A stretch of DNA of 64,000 nucleotides from Pedobacter sp. JY14-1 (GTDB taxonomy: Bacteria > Bacteroidota > Bacteroidia > Sphingobacteriales > Sphingobacteriaceae). Positions 17,359 to 26,064 of the stretch are shown here, piece after piece. How positions within the stretch are numbered: position 1 is the stretch's first letter; every line of letters starts with the position of its first letter. A program made the translations under genes and the position numbers. The notes below the pieces were generated by a model. The model was not told the origin of the DNA, ran no database searches, and worked only from the letters and a program-made list of their open reading frames with translations. The stretch is taken from positions 434,001 through 498,000 of the forward strand of contig NZ_JARJHU010000001.1 of the NCBI RefSeq assembly GCF_029269825.1. The letters are read 5' to 3'.

Positions 17359-18468
17359 ATGAATACAATTCTACACAATGGCAAACGCATTGCGCTTGCA
17401 CTTTTAGCGGTACTGACCGCATTCTCCAGTTGTAAAAAGGACAAGAACAATAGTCCTGACCCCGGGACCCTGACCACTACCGGCGTTTATGTGCTTTGTG
17501 AAGGCAGCTTTGGAGAGCTCAACAACAGTTCGATCAGTTATTACGACATCGCCAGAAACACCGTGGACAAAAATTACTTCAGGACGCAGAACGGTACGGA
17601 CCTGGGCACAGATGCCAATGACCTGAAGGTGTACGGCAGCAAGCTTTATTGTGTGGTTACCGGAAGTGCGGCTGCGGCAAAAGATTCCTACCTGCAGGTA
17701 ATCAATGTGGCTACCGGTAAATTGATCAAAAAGATCGCTTTTTCTGATGCCACGAAGGGTTTTATGCCCCGTTCTATTGTCTTCTATCAGAATAAGGCTT
17801 ACGTGTCGGGTTATGACGGGTACATCAGCAAATTAGACACAGCCAGCCTGACCATTGAGAGTCGCCTGCTGGTAGGCGGCGCCCTTGAGGGACTGGCTAC
17901 TGCGAACGGTAAGCTATACGCCGCGAATTCTTCACATCCATTCTATCCAAGTGAGAACAATTCATCTGTATCTGTAGTGAATATTTCCACCTTTACCAAG
18001 GTTAAGGATATTGAGGTGAGCTTCAACCCCACAAAGGTTGCCGCATCTGCTGCAGGAGATGTCTTCGTGATCACCAGCGGGCAGTGGGCACCTTATATTG
18101 CCCCTGCATTTGAAAAACTGAGCAGTCAGGCAGATACAAAAACGCAGACATATGATGATAACCTGGCCGCGCTGACCATTTCAGGAAGCAATGGTTACGC
18201 CATTACCGGAGATTATCCTGCAAAACTAAAGACCTTCAATACGGCGACGGCAACGACCGGCCCGGATTTCATAACTGACGATACCGTGGTTGCGTCTCTT
18301 TACGGCGTAAATGTAAATACGCTGGACGGCAATGTATTTGTAGCCGATGCCACTGATTATAAAGGCGACGGAAAGATGTTCTGCTTTGACAGTTCCGGTA
18401 AATGGAAGTTTGATTTCGCTACGGGTACCTCTCCTAAGATAGCCGTGTTTAACTATGGTTATAAGTAG
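17359..18468 (+). CDS. BtuG-like surface lipoprotein (DUF5074/YVTN beta-propeller)
   Basis: A 369-residue lipoprotein: the signal peptide ends FSSC25KKDKN. The mature part has the repeating 40-50-residue blades of a YVTN/DUF5074-type beta-propeller (GVYVLCEGSFGELNNSSISYYD, VINVATGKLIKKI, YVSGYDGYISKLDTASL, VSVVNISTFTKVKDI). In Bacteroides the propeller lipoprotein BtuG captures cobalamin on the cell surface for BtuB. The cobalamin riboswitch directly upstream strongly supports the same job. No btuB lies next to it in this window, so the partner receptor must be elsewhere. Functional assignment is inferred from fold and riboswitch. Confidence 0.82.
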   Translation: MNTILHNGKRIALALLAVLTAFSSCKKDKNNSPDPGTLTTTGVYVLCEGSFGELNNSSISYYDIARNTVDKNYFRTQNGTDLGTDANDLKVYGSKLYCVVTGSAAAAKDSYLQVINVATGKLIKKIAFSDATKGFMPRSIVFYQNKAYVSGYDGYISKLDTASLTIESRLLVGGALEGLATANGKLYAANSSHPFYPSENNSSVSVVNISTFTKVKDIEVSFNPTKVAASAAGDVFVITSGQWAPYIAPAFEKLSSQADTKTQTYDDNLAALTISGSNGYAITGDYPAKLKTFNTATATTGPDFITDDTVVASLYGVNVNTLDGNVFVADATDYKGDGKMFCFDSSGKWKFDFATGTSPKIAVFNYGYK

Positions 18469-18471
18469 GCT

Positions 18472-18492
18472 ATTATTTACGTTGTAAATAAT
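18472..18492. promoter_or_regulatory. 21-bp inverted repeat next to a -7 box, before the DUF6580 gene
   Basis: ATTATTTAC and GTAAATAAT face each other across GTT, a perfect 9-3-9 repeat. It ends one base before TAACTTTG (18494-18501), an exact TAnnTTTG match. The layout suggests a repressor operator and an internal promoter for the downstream gene. Confidence 0.5.
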
Positions 18493-18493
18493 C

Positions 18494-18501
18494 TAACTTT
18501 G
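18494..18501 (+). promoter_or_regulatory. -7 box of the DUF6580 gene
   Basis: TAACTTTG matches the TAnnTTTG consensus and lies 18 bp before the ATG. Confidence 0.5.
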
Positions 18502-18519
18502 CTGTCCTAAATTATAATT

Positions 18520-19086
18520 ATGTCAGAACCGAAATTTAATCCCCGTACGCTGGTGTTGCTGGCCATTATTCTATTCATCAGTCTGATCAGGGTAACCGCA
18601 GCGGTATCGCCGGACTTTGGTGCCATTGCCAATTTTTCTGCAGTAGGTGCCATCGCTCTGTTCGGGGGAGCTTATTTCAGGGAATACCGGAAGGCATTCA
18701 GCCTTCCGCTGCTGGTGCTGCTGGTGAGTGATCTTTTCATCGCGAAAATCTCGGGCTACGGCTTCTTTTACGGTGGCTGGTACTGGACTTATATCGCCTT
18801 TGTGTTGATGGTACTGGTTTCCAGGCTGGTGATCAGACGAGTAAGTGTGCTTGCGGTCATTTCCGGAATATTAACAGCGGTTCTGGTCCACTGGATCGTC
18901 AGCGACATCAGCGCCATGTATGTACCGGGTCTTTATCCGCCGACATTTGCGGGTTACCTGCAGTGCCTGACAGCAGCTATACCCTTCGAACTTAGGTTCT
19001 TATATGGAACAGCAATCTATGGATCGGTGATGTTCGGAACATTCGAAATACTCAGGAAACGATACCCCGATTTCGCCTTAGCCTGA
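18520..19086 (+). CDS. DUF6580-type small integral membrane protein, possible corrinoid or cobalt transport component
   Basis: A 188-residue inner-membrane protein with about five hydrophobic segments. The motif PDFGAIANFSAVGAIALFGG and the aromatic loop GYGFFYGGWYWTY resemble the DUF6580 family, whose overall shape recalls ECF transporter S components. No ATPase or T-component genes adjoin it. It lies 51 bp after the BtuG-like gene and behind the cobalamin riboswitch, but a promoter and a palindrome lie in that gap. A role in uptake of cobalamin or a precursor is inference from context. A strong terminator follows. Confidence 0.7.
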   Translation: MSEPKFNPRTLVLLAIILFISLIRVTAAVSPDFGAIANFSAVGAIALFGGAYFREYRKAFSLPLLVLLVSDLFIAKISGYGFFYGGWYWTYIAFVLMVLVSRLVIRRVSVLAVISGILTAVLVHWIVSDISAMYVPGLYPPTFAGYLQCLTAAIPFELRFLYGTAIYGSVMFGTFEILRKRYPDFALA

Positions 19087-19094
19087 TAAATGTT

Positions 19095-19120
19095 AAAAAC
19101 CGCCTGGAGGCGGTTTTTTT
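19095..19120 (+). terminator. Rho-independent terminator after the cobalamin unit
   Basis: AAAAACCGCC and GGCGGTTTTT pair across a TGGA loop, followed by more T residues. It separates the DUF6580 gene from the PBP1A gene. Confidence 0.93.
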
Positions 19121-19156
19121 TTGATTGATTCTAGTTTTTTTTTTGATATTTATCCC

Positions 19157-21619
19157 ATGTTTAAAGAAATTGGCAACAGGTACATCCGGTATTTCAGTAT
19201 AGTCATTTATAGTATTGTTCTCTTCTTTTGTGCCTTACAACTCAATTTCTTATGGCTGTTTGGCTATTCTCCCTCCTACAATGATATCAAGGTTCCGACA
19301 CTGCGGGTCGGATCGGAACTGTATACCGCCGACGGGGTACTGATCGGGCGTTATTTTAAGGAAAACCGTACCCCGGTAAATTTTAACGAAATCTCTCCAA
19401 GTGTGATCAAGGCGCTGGTGGCCACTGAAGATGCCCGTTTTTACCAGCATATGGGTATAGATTTCCGCTCTTTACTGTCAAGCGGGATCTCAACGGCCAC
19501 GGGCGACCGCCGTGGTGCCAGTACGATCACACAGCAGCTGGCGAAGAACCTGTACCGTACACGGTATAATAAATCGCAGGGCTTACTGAGTAAAATTCCA
19601 TTGCTACGCACGTTGGTCCCCAAACTTAAGGAATGGCTCACGGCGGTGAAACTGGAATCGAACTACTCAAAAAATGACATCCTGACCATGTACCTGAACA
19701 CAGTATCGTTCGGGAATAATGCCTACGGTATTAAAACTGCGTCCAGGATCTATTTTGATAAGGAAGCGAGCGAACTGAATGTACCGGAAGCTGCATTGCT
19801 GGTCGGTATGCTGAAGGGCACGTCTCTATATAACCCGGTAAAGAACCCGGACAGGGCGCTGGAAAGAAGGAATGTGGCCCTGACGCAGATGAATAAGTAT
19901 AGCTATATAACTGCTGCACAGCTGGACAGCTTCAAACGGGTACCCCTGCAGATCAAGGAGGGAAGAGTGGACGAAGGCAGTGATGGGGACTCTTACCTCA
20001 GGGCTGCTGTAGATCGTTACCTGGATAAATGGTGTAAGGAAAACAATTACGACCTTTACGAGGACGGCCTGAAGATTTACACAACGATAGATTCCAAACT
20101 GCAGAAATATGCTGAAGAAGCGGTTGCCGAGCAAATGAAAGTGCTGCAGCGCCGCTTTTATAGTGTATGGGGCAACGAAGACCCCTGGCAGGACTCGGAA
20201 AAGCACAAAGTGGACTATCCTGACCGCGCCATGAAAAACCTCCCGGTATATGCGCTGCTGAAAAAGAAGTATGCCGCTACGCCGGATTCGATAACCGCTT
20301 ATTTCAACAGGAAGAAAAAGATGCGGATCTTTACCTGGAAGGGTGACCGGGACACATTGTTCTCCACCATGGATTCCATCCGTTATTATGGTAAGATACT
20401 GAATACCGGGATGATGACTCTCGATCCTTTCAGCGGCAAGATCAAAGTTTGGGTAGGTGGTATCGACCACAAGTTTTTCAAATATGACCATGTAAAACAG
20501 GCAAAACGGCAGGCAGGCTCTACCTTCAAGCCTTTCGCCTACCTGGCTGCTCTGGAACAGGGAATGAGCCCATGTGACAAGTTCACCGACAAGCCGGTAC
20601 GTATCTCCTACCAGGAAAATGGTAAGACGGAATACTGGGAACCAAAAAATGCGGACTGGAGCATCAGCTACAGGGAAATGTCGCTGCGCTGGGCCATGGC
20701 CAAATCGGTAAACACCATTACTGCCCAGGTAACTGAAGCGGTAGGTGCCGACAATGTAGTAAAATGGGCGCACGAATGCGGTATTGAAAGCGAACTGGCT
20801 TCGGTACCTTCCGTGAGCCTCGGACCTAACGATGTTTCGGTATATGAAATGGTCAGGGCTTACGGTACTTTTCTGAACGATGGCGTGAGGAGCGATCCGA
20901 TCCTGGTGGAAAAGATCACGGACCTGGACGATAATGTTATAGAAACTTTTACCGCGAAGATGAAGCGTGTGCTTTCGGAGGAGATCTCCTGGCTGATGCT
21001 GTATATGTTCAGGGGTGGTATGGAGGAACCGGGAGGTACTTCACAGGCGTTATGGGAATGGGACCTGTGGAAAAAGAACAACCAGATCGGTGGAAAGACC
21101 GGTACTTCTTCCGATTATGTGGATGCCTGGTATATGGGTATTACAAAGGATCTTGTTACTGGTGTATGGGTTGGCTGTGATGAACGCACGGCTCATTTTC
21201 AGAACGGGGAAACGGGTGAAGGCTCGAGAACGGCCTTGCCGATATTTGCGAAGTTCATGGAGAAAGTCTATAAGGATCCTTCGACCGGCTATACGATGGG
21301 GCCTTTTCCAAAGGCCAAGGTAAAGATCACCCGGGAGATCAATTGCCCTTCGCCCAGGTTTGAGGTGGACACTGCGGAAACGGACAGTATACTGGTGGAT
21401 TCGACAGGACTAGAAATACCTCTGGAGGATGAGCAGCCGAACCCGCCACCGCCTGCTGTACAGAATGATCAGGTTGGGACAACCAAACCCGAAGCGCAAA
21501 AAGGTACAGAGCCTCAGACCGCAACTGCTCCGCCGCTGACAAAGAAAGAAGAACGGCAGCTCCGGAGAAAACAGCGCCAGGAGGAAAAGGAGCGGGAAAG
21601 AGAAGCCAACAAAAATTAA
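19157..21619 (+). CDS. mrcA: penicillin-binding protein 1A, bifunctional peptidoglycan synthase
   Basis: An 820-residue class A PBP with one N-terminal membrane helix. The GT51 glycosyltransferase domain has TEDARFYQHMGID and GASTITQQLAKNLYRT. The transpeptidase domain has the three active-site motifs SxxK (GSTFKPF), SxN (AKSVNTI) and KTG (GGKTGTSSDYVDAW). It polymerises and cross-links peptidoglycan in the periplasm. The tail is rich in Pro, Gln, Lys and Arg. The ATG at 19157 is used; a TTG start at 19121 would fall in the terminator T run. The next gene follows after 24 bp. Confidence 0.95.
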   Translation: MFKEIGNRYIRYFSIVIYSIVLFFCALQLNFLWLFGYSPSYNDIKVPTLRVGSELYTADGVLIGRYFKENRTPVNFNEISPSVIKALVATEDARFYQHMGIDFRSLLSSGISTATGDRRGASTITQQLAKNLYRTRYNKSQGLLSKIPLLRTLVPKLKEWLTAVKLESNYSKNDILTMYLNTVSFGNNAYGIKTASRIYFDKEASELNVPEAALLVGMLKGTSLYNPVKNPDRALERRNVALTQMNKYSYITAAQLDSFKRVPLQIKEGRVDEGSDGDSYLRAAVDRYLDKWCKENNYDLYEDGLKIYTTIDSKLQKYAEEAVAEQMKVLQRRFYSVWGNEDPWQDSEKHKVDYPDRAMKNLPVYALLKKKYAATPDSITAYFNRKKKMRIFTWKGDRDTLFSTMDSIRYYGKILNTGMMTLDPFSGKIKVWVGGIDHKFFKYDHVKQAKRQAGSTFKPFAYLAALEQGMSPCDKFTDKPVRISYQENGKTEYWEPKNADWSISYREMSLRWAMAKSVNTITAQVTEAVGADNVVKWAHECGIESELASVPSVSLGPNDVSVYEMVRAYGTFLNDGVRSDPILVEKITDLDDNVIETFTAKMKRVLSEEISWLMLYMFRGGMEEPGGTSQALWEWDLWKKNNQIGGKTGTSSDYVDAWYMGITKDLVTGVWVGCDERTAHFQNGETGEGSRTALPIFAKFMEKVYKDPSTGYTMGPFPKAKVKITREINCPSPRFEVDTAETDSILVDSTGLEIPLEDEQPNPPPPAVQNDQVGTTKPEAQKGTEPQTATAPPLTKKEERQLRRKQRQEEKEREREANKN

Positions 21620-21643
21620 CAACTGAAGTATTAACTAACGATT

Positions 21644-24600
21644 ATGATAAGGAACTTTACTTTTTTCAGGAAACAGGTACTTTTGCTGACCGCTCTGGTA
21701 TCGCTTGCATTTTCTGTTCAGGCCCAGTACTTCGGGCAAAATAAGGTAAGGTATAAGAACGAAAAGTTCAAGGTACTCCAAACCCCGCATTTTGAACTGT
21801 ATTATTATCTGAAAAACGAGAAGATGATCCAGCGGATCGTACAGGAGGCAGAGACCTGGTATAAGATGCACCAGGAAGTTTTCCGCGATACCTTTTTAAA
21901 AAGAAATCCGATCATATTGTATAATAACCATCCGGATTTTCAACAGACTACTGCACTTCAGGGCGAGATCGGTATCGGTACAGGGGGTGTTACTGAAGCC
22001 CTGAAAAACAGGGTGATCATGCCGGTGATGGAACTGAATAACCAGACACGGCACGTACTGGGACATGAGCTTGTTCATGCTTTTCAATACCACATCCTGC
22101 TGGAAAAGGACTCGGTGGGCCTTGAGAATATCGGCGAGATCCCACTCTGGATGATTGAAGGTATGGCGGAGTATTTATCTGTCGGAAAAGTAGACGCTTT
22201 TACTTCTATGTGGATGCGTGATGCCTTGCTGAACCGGGATATCCCTTCCCTTAAAGACCTTACCAATTCCAATAAATATTTCCCGTATCGTTATGGACAG
22301 GCTTTCTGGACGTTCATCGGGTCGACTTACGGAGACACGACGATTGTGCCTCTGTTTAAGGCTACTGCACGCTTTGGCTATGAAAATGGCTTGAAATATA
22401 CCTTTGGGTATGACGACAATACATTGTCAGGCCTCTGGAAAAATGCGATTGAATCACATTACCGCCCGCTGCTGAAAGCCGACAGTTCGCAGGTAAAGAT
22501 CAGTGGCACAAAGATCGTGGACAACAGAAATGCGGGGAATATGAATGTGGCCCCATCGCTGAGCCCGGACGGAAAATATCTTGCCTTCCTTTCGGAAAAG
22601 GACCTGTTTGGTATTGACCTTTTCCTTGCCGATGCAAAAACAGGCAAGATCATCCGGAAACTGAGTAGCCAGATCAGCAACTCGCATATTGATGACTTTA
22701 ACTTCATTGAATCGGCAGGTACCTGGTCACCTGACGGTAGACAGTTTGCCTTCAGTATTTTCAGCAAAGGAAGGAACCAGCTGATGATCATTAATGTAGA
22801 GAATGGCAAGACTGTCCTGCGCAAGGATATGGGTAAGGTGGAACAATTCGGAAACCTGACCTGGTCTTCCAATGGGGAAGACATTGCGTTTTCAGGTATG
22901 GTAGAAGGCCAGAGTGATCTTTTTTCCTATAACCTGAAGACCAGGGAAGTTACACAGATCACCAATGATATTTATTCAGATTATGCGCCCAGCTACTCAC
23001 CTGACGGCAAAAAAATCGTGTTTTCTTCTGACCGGGTGTCGATTCAGAAAAACGGCATCAATGCCATACAGCCGATGAACCTGAGTGTATACGACATTGC
23101 TTCCAGGACCATCACGGATATTCCCGTTTTCCCGGGGGCAAACAATCTGAATGCTCAGTTTTCGGGTGACAGCAAACGCCTGTTCTTCCTGTCGAACAGG
23201 GACGGTTTCCGTAACCTCTATGAATATCATCTGGACGGTGGCCTGGTAAAGCAACTGACAGATTATTTTACCGGGATTAGTGGCATTACGGAGTTTTCTC
23301 CGGCGATATCGGTTTCCAGGAATGATGATATCGTTTACAGCTATTACCGCGCACAACGTTATACTTTGTACAATTCTCCGCTGGCCAATTTCAGGGCTAA
23401 AGCTGTCGATCCGAATGAGGTTAACTTTGACGCTGCTGTGCTGCCGCCAAAGGAGAGCCTGGGCGTAGACATTGTCAATTCAAACCTGGCGAATTTTGAG
23501 CGTTTTGAGAAAACCGTTCCGGATTCCATGAGACTGGTGCCCTATCGTCCGAAATTCAGATTGGACTATCTGGCCAACAGTGGTGTAGGCGTATCTGCCA
23601 GTCGTTTTGGGACTGGGGTACAGGGAGGTATTGTAGGTATGTTCAGCGATATTCTGGGCAAGAACCAGATTGTTGCAAATCTTTCGGTGAACGGAGAGAT
23701 CTATGATTTTGGGGGGCTGGTCGGGTATATTAACCAGCAGAGCCGGATCAACTGGGGCTTTGCCCTTTCCCATATTCCCTATCTTACCGGCTACCGCGAA
23801 CTGGCGAAAAGCCAGATTCCACTAAACAACGGGCAGATGATGGACGTAATTGACGACAGGACCAATATCATCAGGACTTTTGAAGATCAGTTGCAGGTTT
23901 TTGGTTCCTATCCTTTTGACAAGATACACCGGTTTGAAGCAGGTGGCGCTTTTTCCAACTACAGTTACCGGGTTGACAGGTACAGCAATTACTATAACCT
24001 TGCCGGTAGCTATGTCGGTTCGGAAAGAAAACGGGTACCTGTCAATCAGGCTACATCGGAGTTTGGCTTTCCGCTGAACTCTTTCAATATCTTCCAGGCA
24101 AATGCATCATTTGTAGGGGATAATTCAATCAACGGACTGACAGGACCACTAGATGGTTTCAGGTACCGTGTGGGTGCAGAAAAATATTTCGGGGACTATG
24201 AATTCTCTGCGGTGACCGTTGATCTGAGAAAATATGTCCGCCTGAAGCCGGTTACCATTGCGGCCAGGACCTATAATTACCTGAGGATAGGAAAAGACGG
24301 CGAAAATCTGTACCCGCTGTATGTGGGTTATCCTTATTTTATCCGTGGCTACGAAGCCAATTCTATGTACAAAAACCAGAGCCAGGACGAAGGCTTTGAC
24401 ATTAACCAGTTGTCCGGAAGCAAAATGGCCGTGTTCAATTTTGAAGTAAGGTTGCCGTTCACCGGTCCCAAAAAACTGACGCAGATCCCGTCAAAATTTC
24501 TATTCTCTGATCTTAACCTGTTCTTTGATGCAGGTCTGGCCTGGAACCAGGGCAACAAGGTAGTCTTTAAAAGCCAGCCAACCTATGAAACGGTGAAGGA

Positions 24601-24781
24601 CAGCAACGGTAGTGAGATTGGCAGGACAACTAATGAACGCGTTCCCGCACTCAGTGCGGGTATATCCCTGCGGGTAAATGTATTCGGTTATTTCGTACTG
24701 GAGCCTTACTATGCATTCCCTTTCCAGCGTAAGGACAAATCATCGGGCGTGTTCGGGCTGACTTTTGCACCCGGCTGGTAA
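21644..24781 (+). CDS. exported zinc metallopeptidase with TolB-like propeller and outer-membrane barrel
   Basis: A 1045-residue exported protein with a signal peptide ending SVQAQ. Residues about 40-290 form a peptidase-MA-like gluzincin domain with H141-E-L-V-H145 and a downstream acidic ligand in MIEGMAEY. Residues about 300-570 hold PD40/TolB-type propeller repeats (LSPDGKYLAFLSEKD, WSPDGRQFAFSI, YSPDGKKIVFSSDR). The C-terminal ~400 residues look like a beta-barrel ending in an aromatic tryptophan (FAPGW). Probably an outer-membrane-anchored peptidase. It ends one base before the convergent GIY-YIG-like gene. Confidence 0.85.
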   Translation: MIRNFTFFRKQVLLLTALVSLAFSVQAQYFGQNKVRYKNEKFKVLQTPHFELYYYLKNEKMIQRIVQEAETWYKMHQEVFRDTFLKRNPIILYNNHPDFQQTTALQGEIGIGTGGVTEALKNRVIMPVMELNNQTRHVLGHELVHAFQYHILLEKDSVGLENIGEIPLWMIEGMAEYLSVGKVDAFTSMWMRDALLNRDIPSLKDLTNSNKYFPYRYGQAFWTFIGSTYGDTTIVPLFKATARFGYENGLKYTFGYDDNTLSGLWKNAIESHYRPLLKADSSQVKISGTKIVDNRNAGNMNVAPSLSPDGKYLAFLSEKDLFGIDLFLADAKTGKIIRKLSSQISNSHIDDFNFIESAGTWSPDGRQFAFSIFSKGRNQLMIINVENGKTVLRKDMGKVEQFGNLTWSSNGEDIAFSGMVEGQSDLFSYNLKTREVTQITNDIYSDYAPSYSPDGKKIVFSSDRVSIQKNGINAIQPMNLSVYDIASRTITDIPVFPGANNLNAQFSGDSKRLFFLSNRDGFRNLYEYHLDGGLVKQLTDYFTGISGITEFSPAISVSRNDDIVYSYYRAQRYTLYNSPLANFRAKAVDPNEVNFDAAVLPPKESLGVDIVNSNLANFERFEKTVPDSMRLVPYRPKFRLDYLANSGVGVSASRFGTGVQGGIVGMFSDILGKNQIVANLSVNGEIYDFGGLVGYINQQSRINWGFALSHIPYLTGYRELAKSQIPLNNGQMMDVIDDRTNIIRTFEDQLQVFGSYPFDKIHRFEAGGAFSNYSYRVDRYSNYYNLAGSYVGSERKRVPVNQATSEFGFPLNSFNIFQANASFVGDNSINGLTGPLDGFRYRVGAEKYFGDYEFSAVTVDLRKYVRLKPVTIAARTYNYLRIGKDGENLYPLYVGYPYFIRGYEANSMYKNQSQDEGFDINQLSGSKMAVFNFEVRLPFTGPKKLTQIPSKFLFSDLNLFFDAGLAWNQGNKVVFKSQPTYETVKDSNGSEIGRTTNERVPALSAGISLRVNVFGYFVLEPYYAFPFQRKDKSSGVFGLTFAPGW

Positions 24782-25132
24782 TCAGGACCAGGCCGCAAAA
24801 GGCAGCTTGACCTGATTGGCAATTTTTTTGCCGGAGATCAGGTGTTCGAAATCGAGGCCAATGGTGAGGTCGATCCAATCGGGATTACACGACCTGACCA
24901 CTCGTTCCTTTTGCATCCTGGTAAACCTGCTCATCTGCTTAAACCTGCCGAGTGCCTGTGCCTCTGTTTTAAATTCTTCAAAATAGACCAGGCGGGTAAG
25001 CTGCTGTCCGTTATCAAAGAAAAGACTCGGCATCTGCTTGTAAAAGTCCAGTGTTTTAAGAAGATCGGCACTCATGCCCACGTGTAAGCTGGTACGGTTC
25101 CTGTCGGTGACGATATAAACGAACTTTTTCAT
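24782..25132 (-). CDS. GIY-YIG nuclease-like protein with altered catalytic motif
   Basis: A 116-residue single-domain protein of the GIY-YIG superfamily. The two signature strands read VYIV and LHVG, so the Tyr of the canonical YIG is His. The ARG-like helix (LGRFKQMSRFTRMQKERVVR) and the terminal NPDW motif are kept. Family members cut DNA, but the changed motif makes activity uncertain. The gene abuts the 3' end of the metallopeptidase gene and diverges from the S24 repressor across 137 bp containing several palindromes. Confidence 0.82.
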   Translation of the reverse strand: MKKFVYIVTDRNRTSLHVGMSADLLKTLDFYKQMPSLFFDNGQQLTRLVYFEEFKTEAQALGRFKQMSRFTRMQKERVVRSCNPDWIDLTIGLDFEHLISGKKIANQVKLPFAAWS

Positions 25133-25158
25133 ATTCTAGGTCTTAAAAAAATAATCAA

Positions 25159-25240
25159 CTAATTTTATTAGCAGTGGTATTGGTTATCTGCTGAAATATT
25201 ACTAACTTTATTGGCAACAATAATACTAACTATTTTAGTA
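25159..25240. promoter_or_regulatory. cluster of ACTAA-type palindromes, probable operators of the S24 repressor
   Basis: Three related sites lie upstream of the repressor ATG (25270). They are CTAAT-TTT-ATTAG at 25159-25171, a degenerate TACTAACTTTATTGGCA at 25200-25216, and TACTAA-CTATT-TTAGTA at 25224-25240. TAACTTTA within the middle site is a seven-of-eight -7 box. This is typical of autoregulation by a phage-type repressor. Confidence 0.55.
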
Positions 25241-25269
25241 AAACAAAATATATTTTTAAATTTTATTTT

Positions 25270-26046
25270 ATGGCGAATATTTCATCTAACCTGAAATACT
25301 TAAGAAAGAAAAAAGGCCTTACACAGCAGCAGTTTGCTGATGTCATGGAAATTAAGCGTTCACTTATCGGTGCTTACGAAGAAGACCGCGCTGAGCCGAA
25401 ATACGATTTACTAAGAAAAATAGCAGAGTATTTTGAACTGACGATAGATGAGTTTGTCAGCGAAAACATCAATGATAACTGGAAACCGAAGCCGAAAAGC
25501 CAGGGTTCCAATCTCCGCATTTTGAGTATCTCCGTGGATAAGGATGATCATGAAAATATTGAGATGGTACCTGTGAAGGCCAGTGCTGGCTATCTGAACG
25601 GCTTTTCTGATCCGCAGTACATTAAGCAGCTACCTAAGTTCCAGCTGCCCCTTCCCTTCCTGAAGCACGGCACTTTCAGGGCTTTTGAAATTATCGGCGA
25701 TTCGATGTTGCCGATACAGTCCGGAAGCGTGATCCTGGCGGAATACCTGGACAACTGGAATGATGTAAAGGCAGGCGAGACCTATGTGATCATCAGCAGG
25801 AACGAAGGTGTAGTCTATAAAAGGGCCGGTAACCGTTTCAGGGAAAATAAGGAACTGAAACTCATTTCTGACAATAAGGTATATGACCCATATACCGTTG
25901 CGGCAGACGACATCCTGGAAATATGGAAAGCTAAGGCTTATATATCATCGGCACTGCCTGATCCGACACCGGAACCGACCATTGAAACGCTGACGCATAT
26001 GATGTCTCAGATGCAAAAGTCTATCTCTCAGCTCAACAAAAACTAA
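25270..26046 (+). CDS. XRE-family repressor with S24 (LexA-like) peptidase domain
   Basis: A 258-residue regulator. Residues 7-62 are a Cro/CI-type helix-turn-helix (LRKKKGLTQQQFADVMEIKR). Residues about 98-215 are an S24 domain with the catalytic pair S145 (GDSMLP) and K184 (VYKR). An Ala106-Gly107 bond (KASAGYL) lies where self-cleavage occurs in LexA and CI. It should repress its targets until damage or another signal triggers cleavage. bioF begins 18 bp downstream, so it may share a transcript with the biotin genes. No prophage genes adjoin it. Confidence 0.9.
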   Translation: MANISSNLKYLRKKKGLTQQQFADVMEIKRSLIGAYEEDRAEPKYDLLRKIAEYFELTIDEFVSENINDNWKPKPKSQGSNLRILSISVDKDDHENIEMVPVKASAGYLNGFSDPQYIKQLPKFQLPLPFLKHGTFRAFEIIGDSMLPIQSGSVILAEYLDNWNDVKAGETYVIISRNEGVVYKRAGNRFRENKELKLISDNKVYDPYTVAADDILEIWKAKAYISSALPDPTPEPTIETLTHMMSQMQKSISQLNKN

Positions 26047-26064
26047 GTCGTATATTGCGTGTTG

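Noticed and set aside
19826-20773. A 315-codon open frame antisense to PBP1A
   Set aside because: The opposite strand encodes a complete PBP1A with all active-site motifs; the antisense frame has low-complexity, unconserved sequence.
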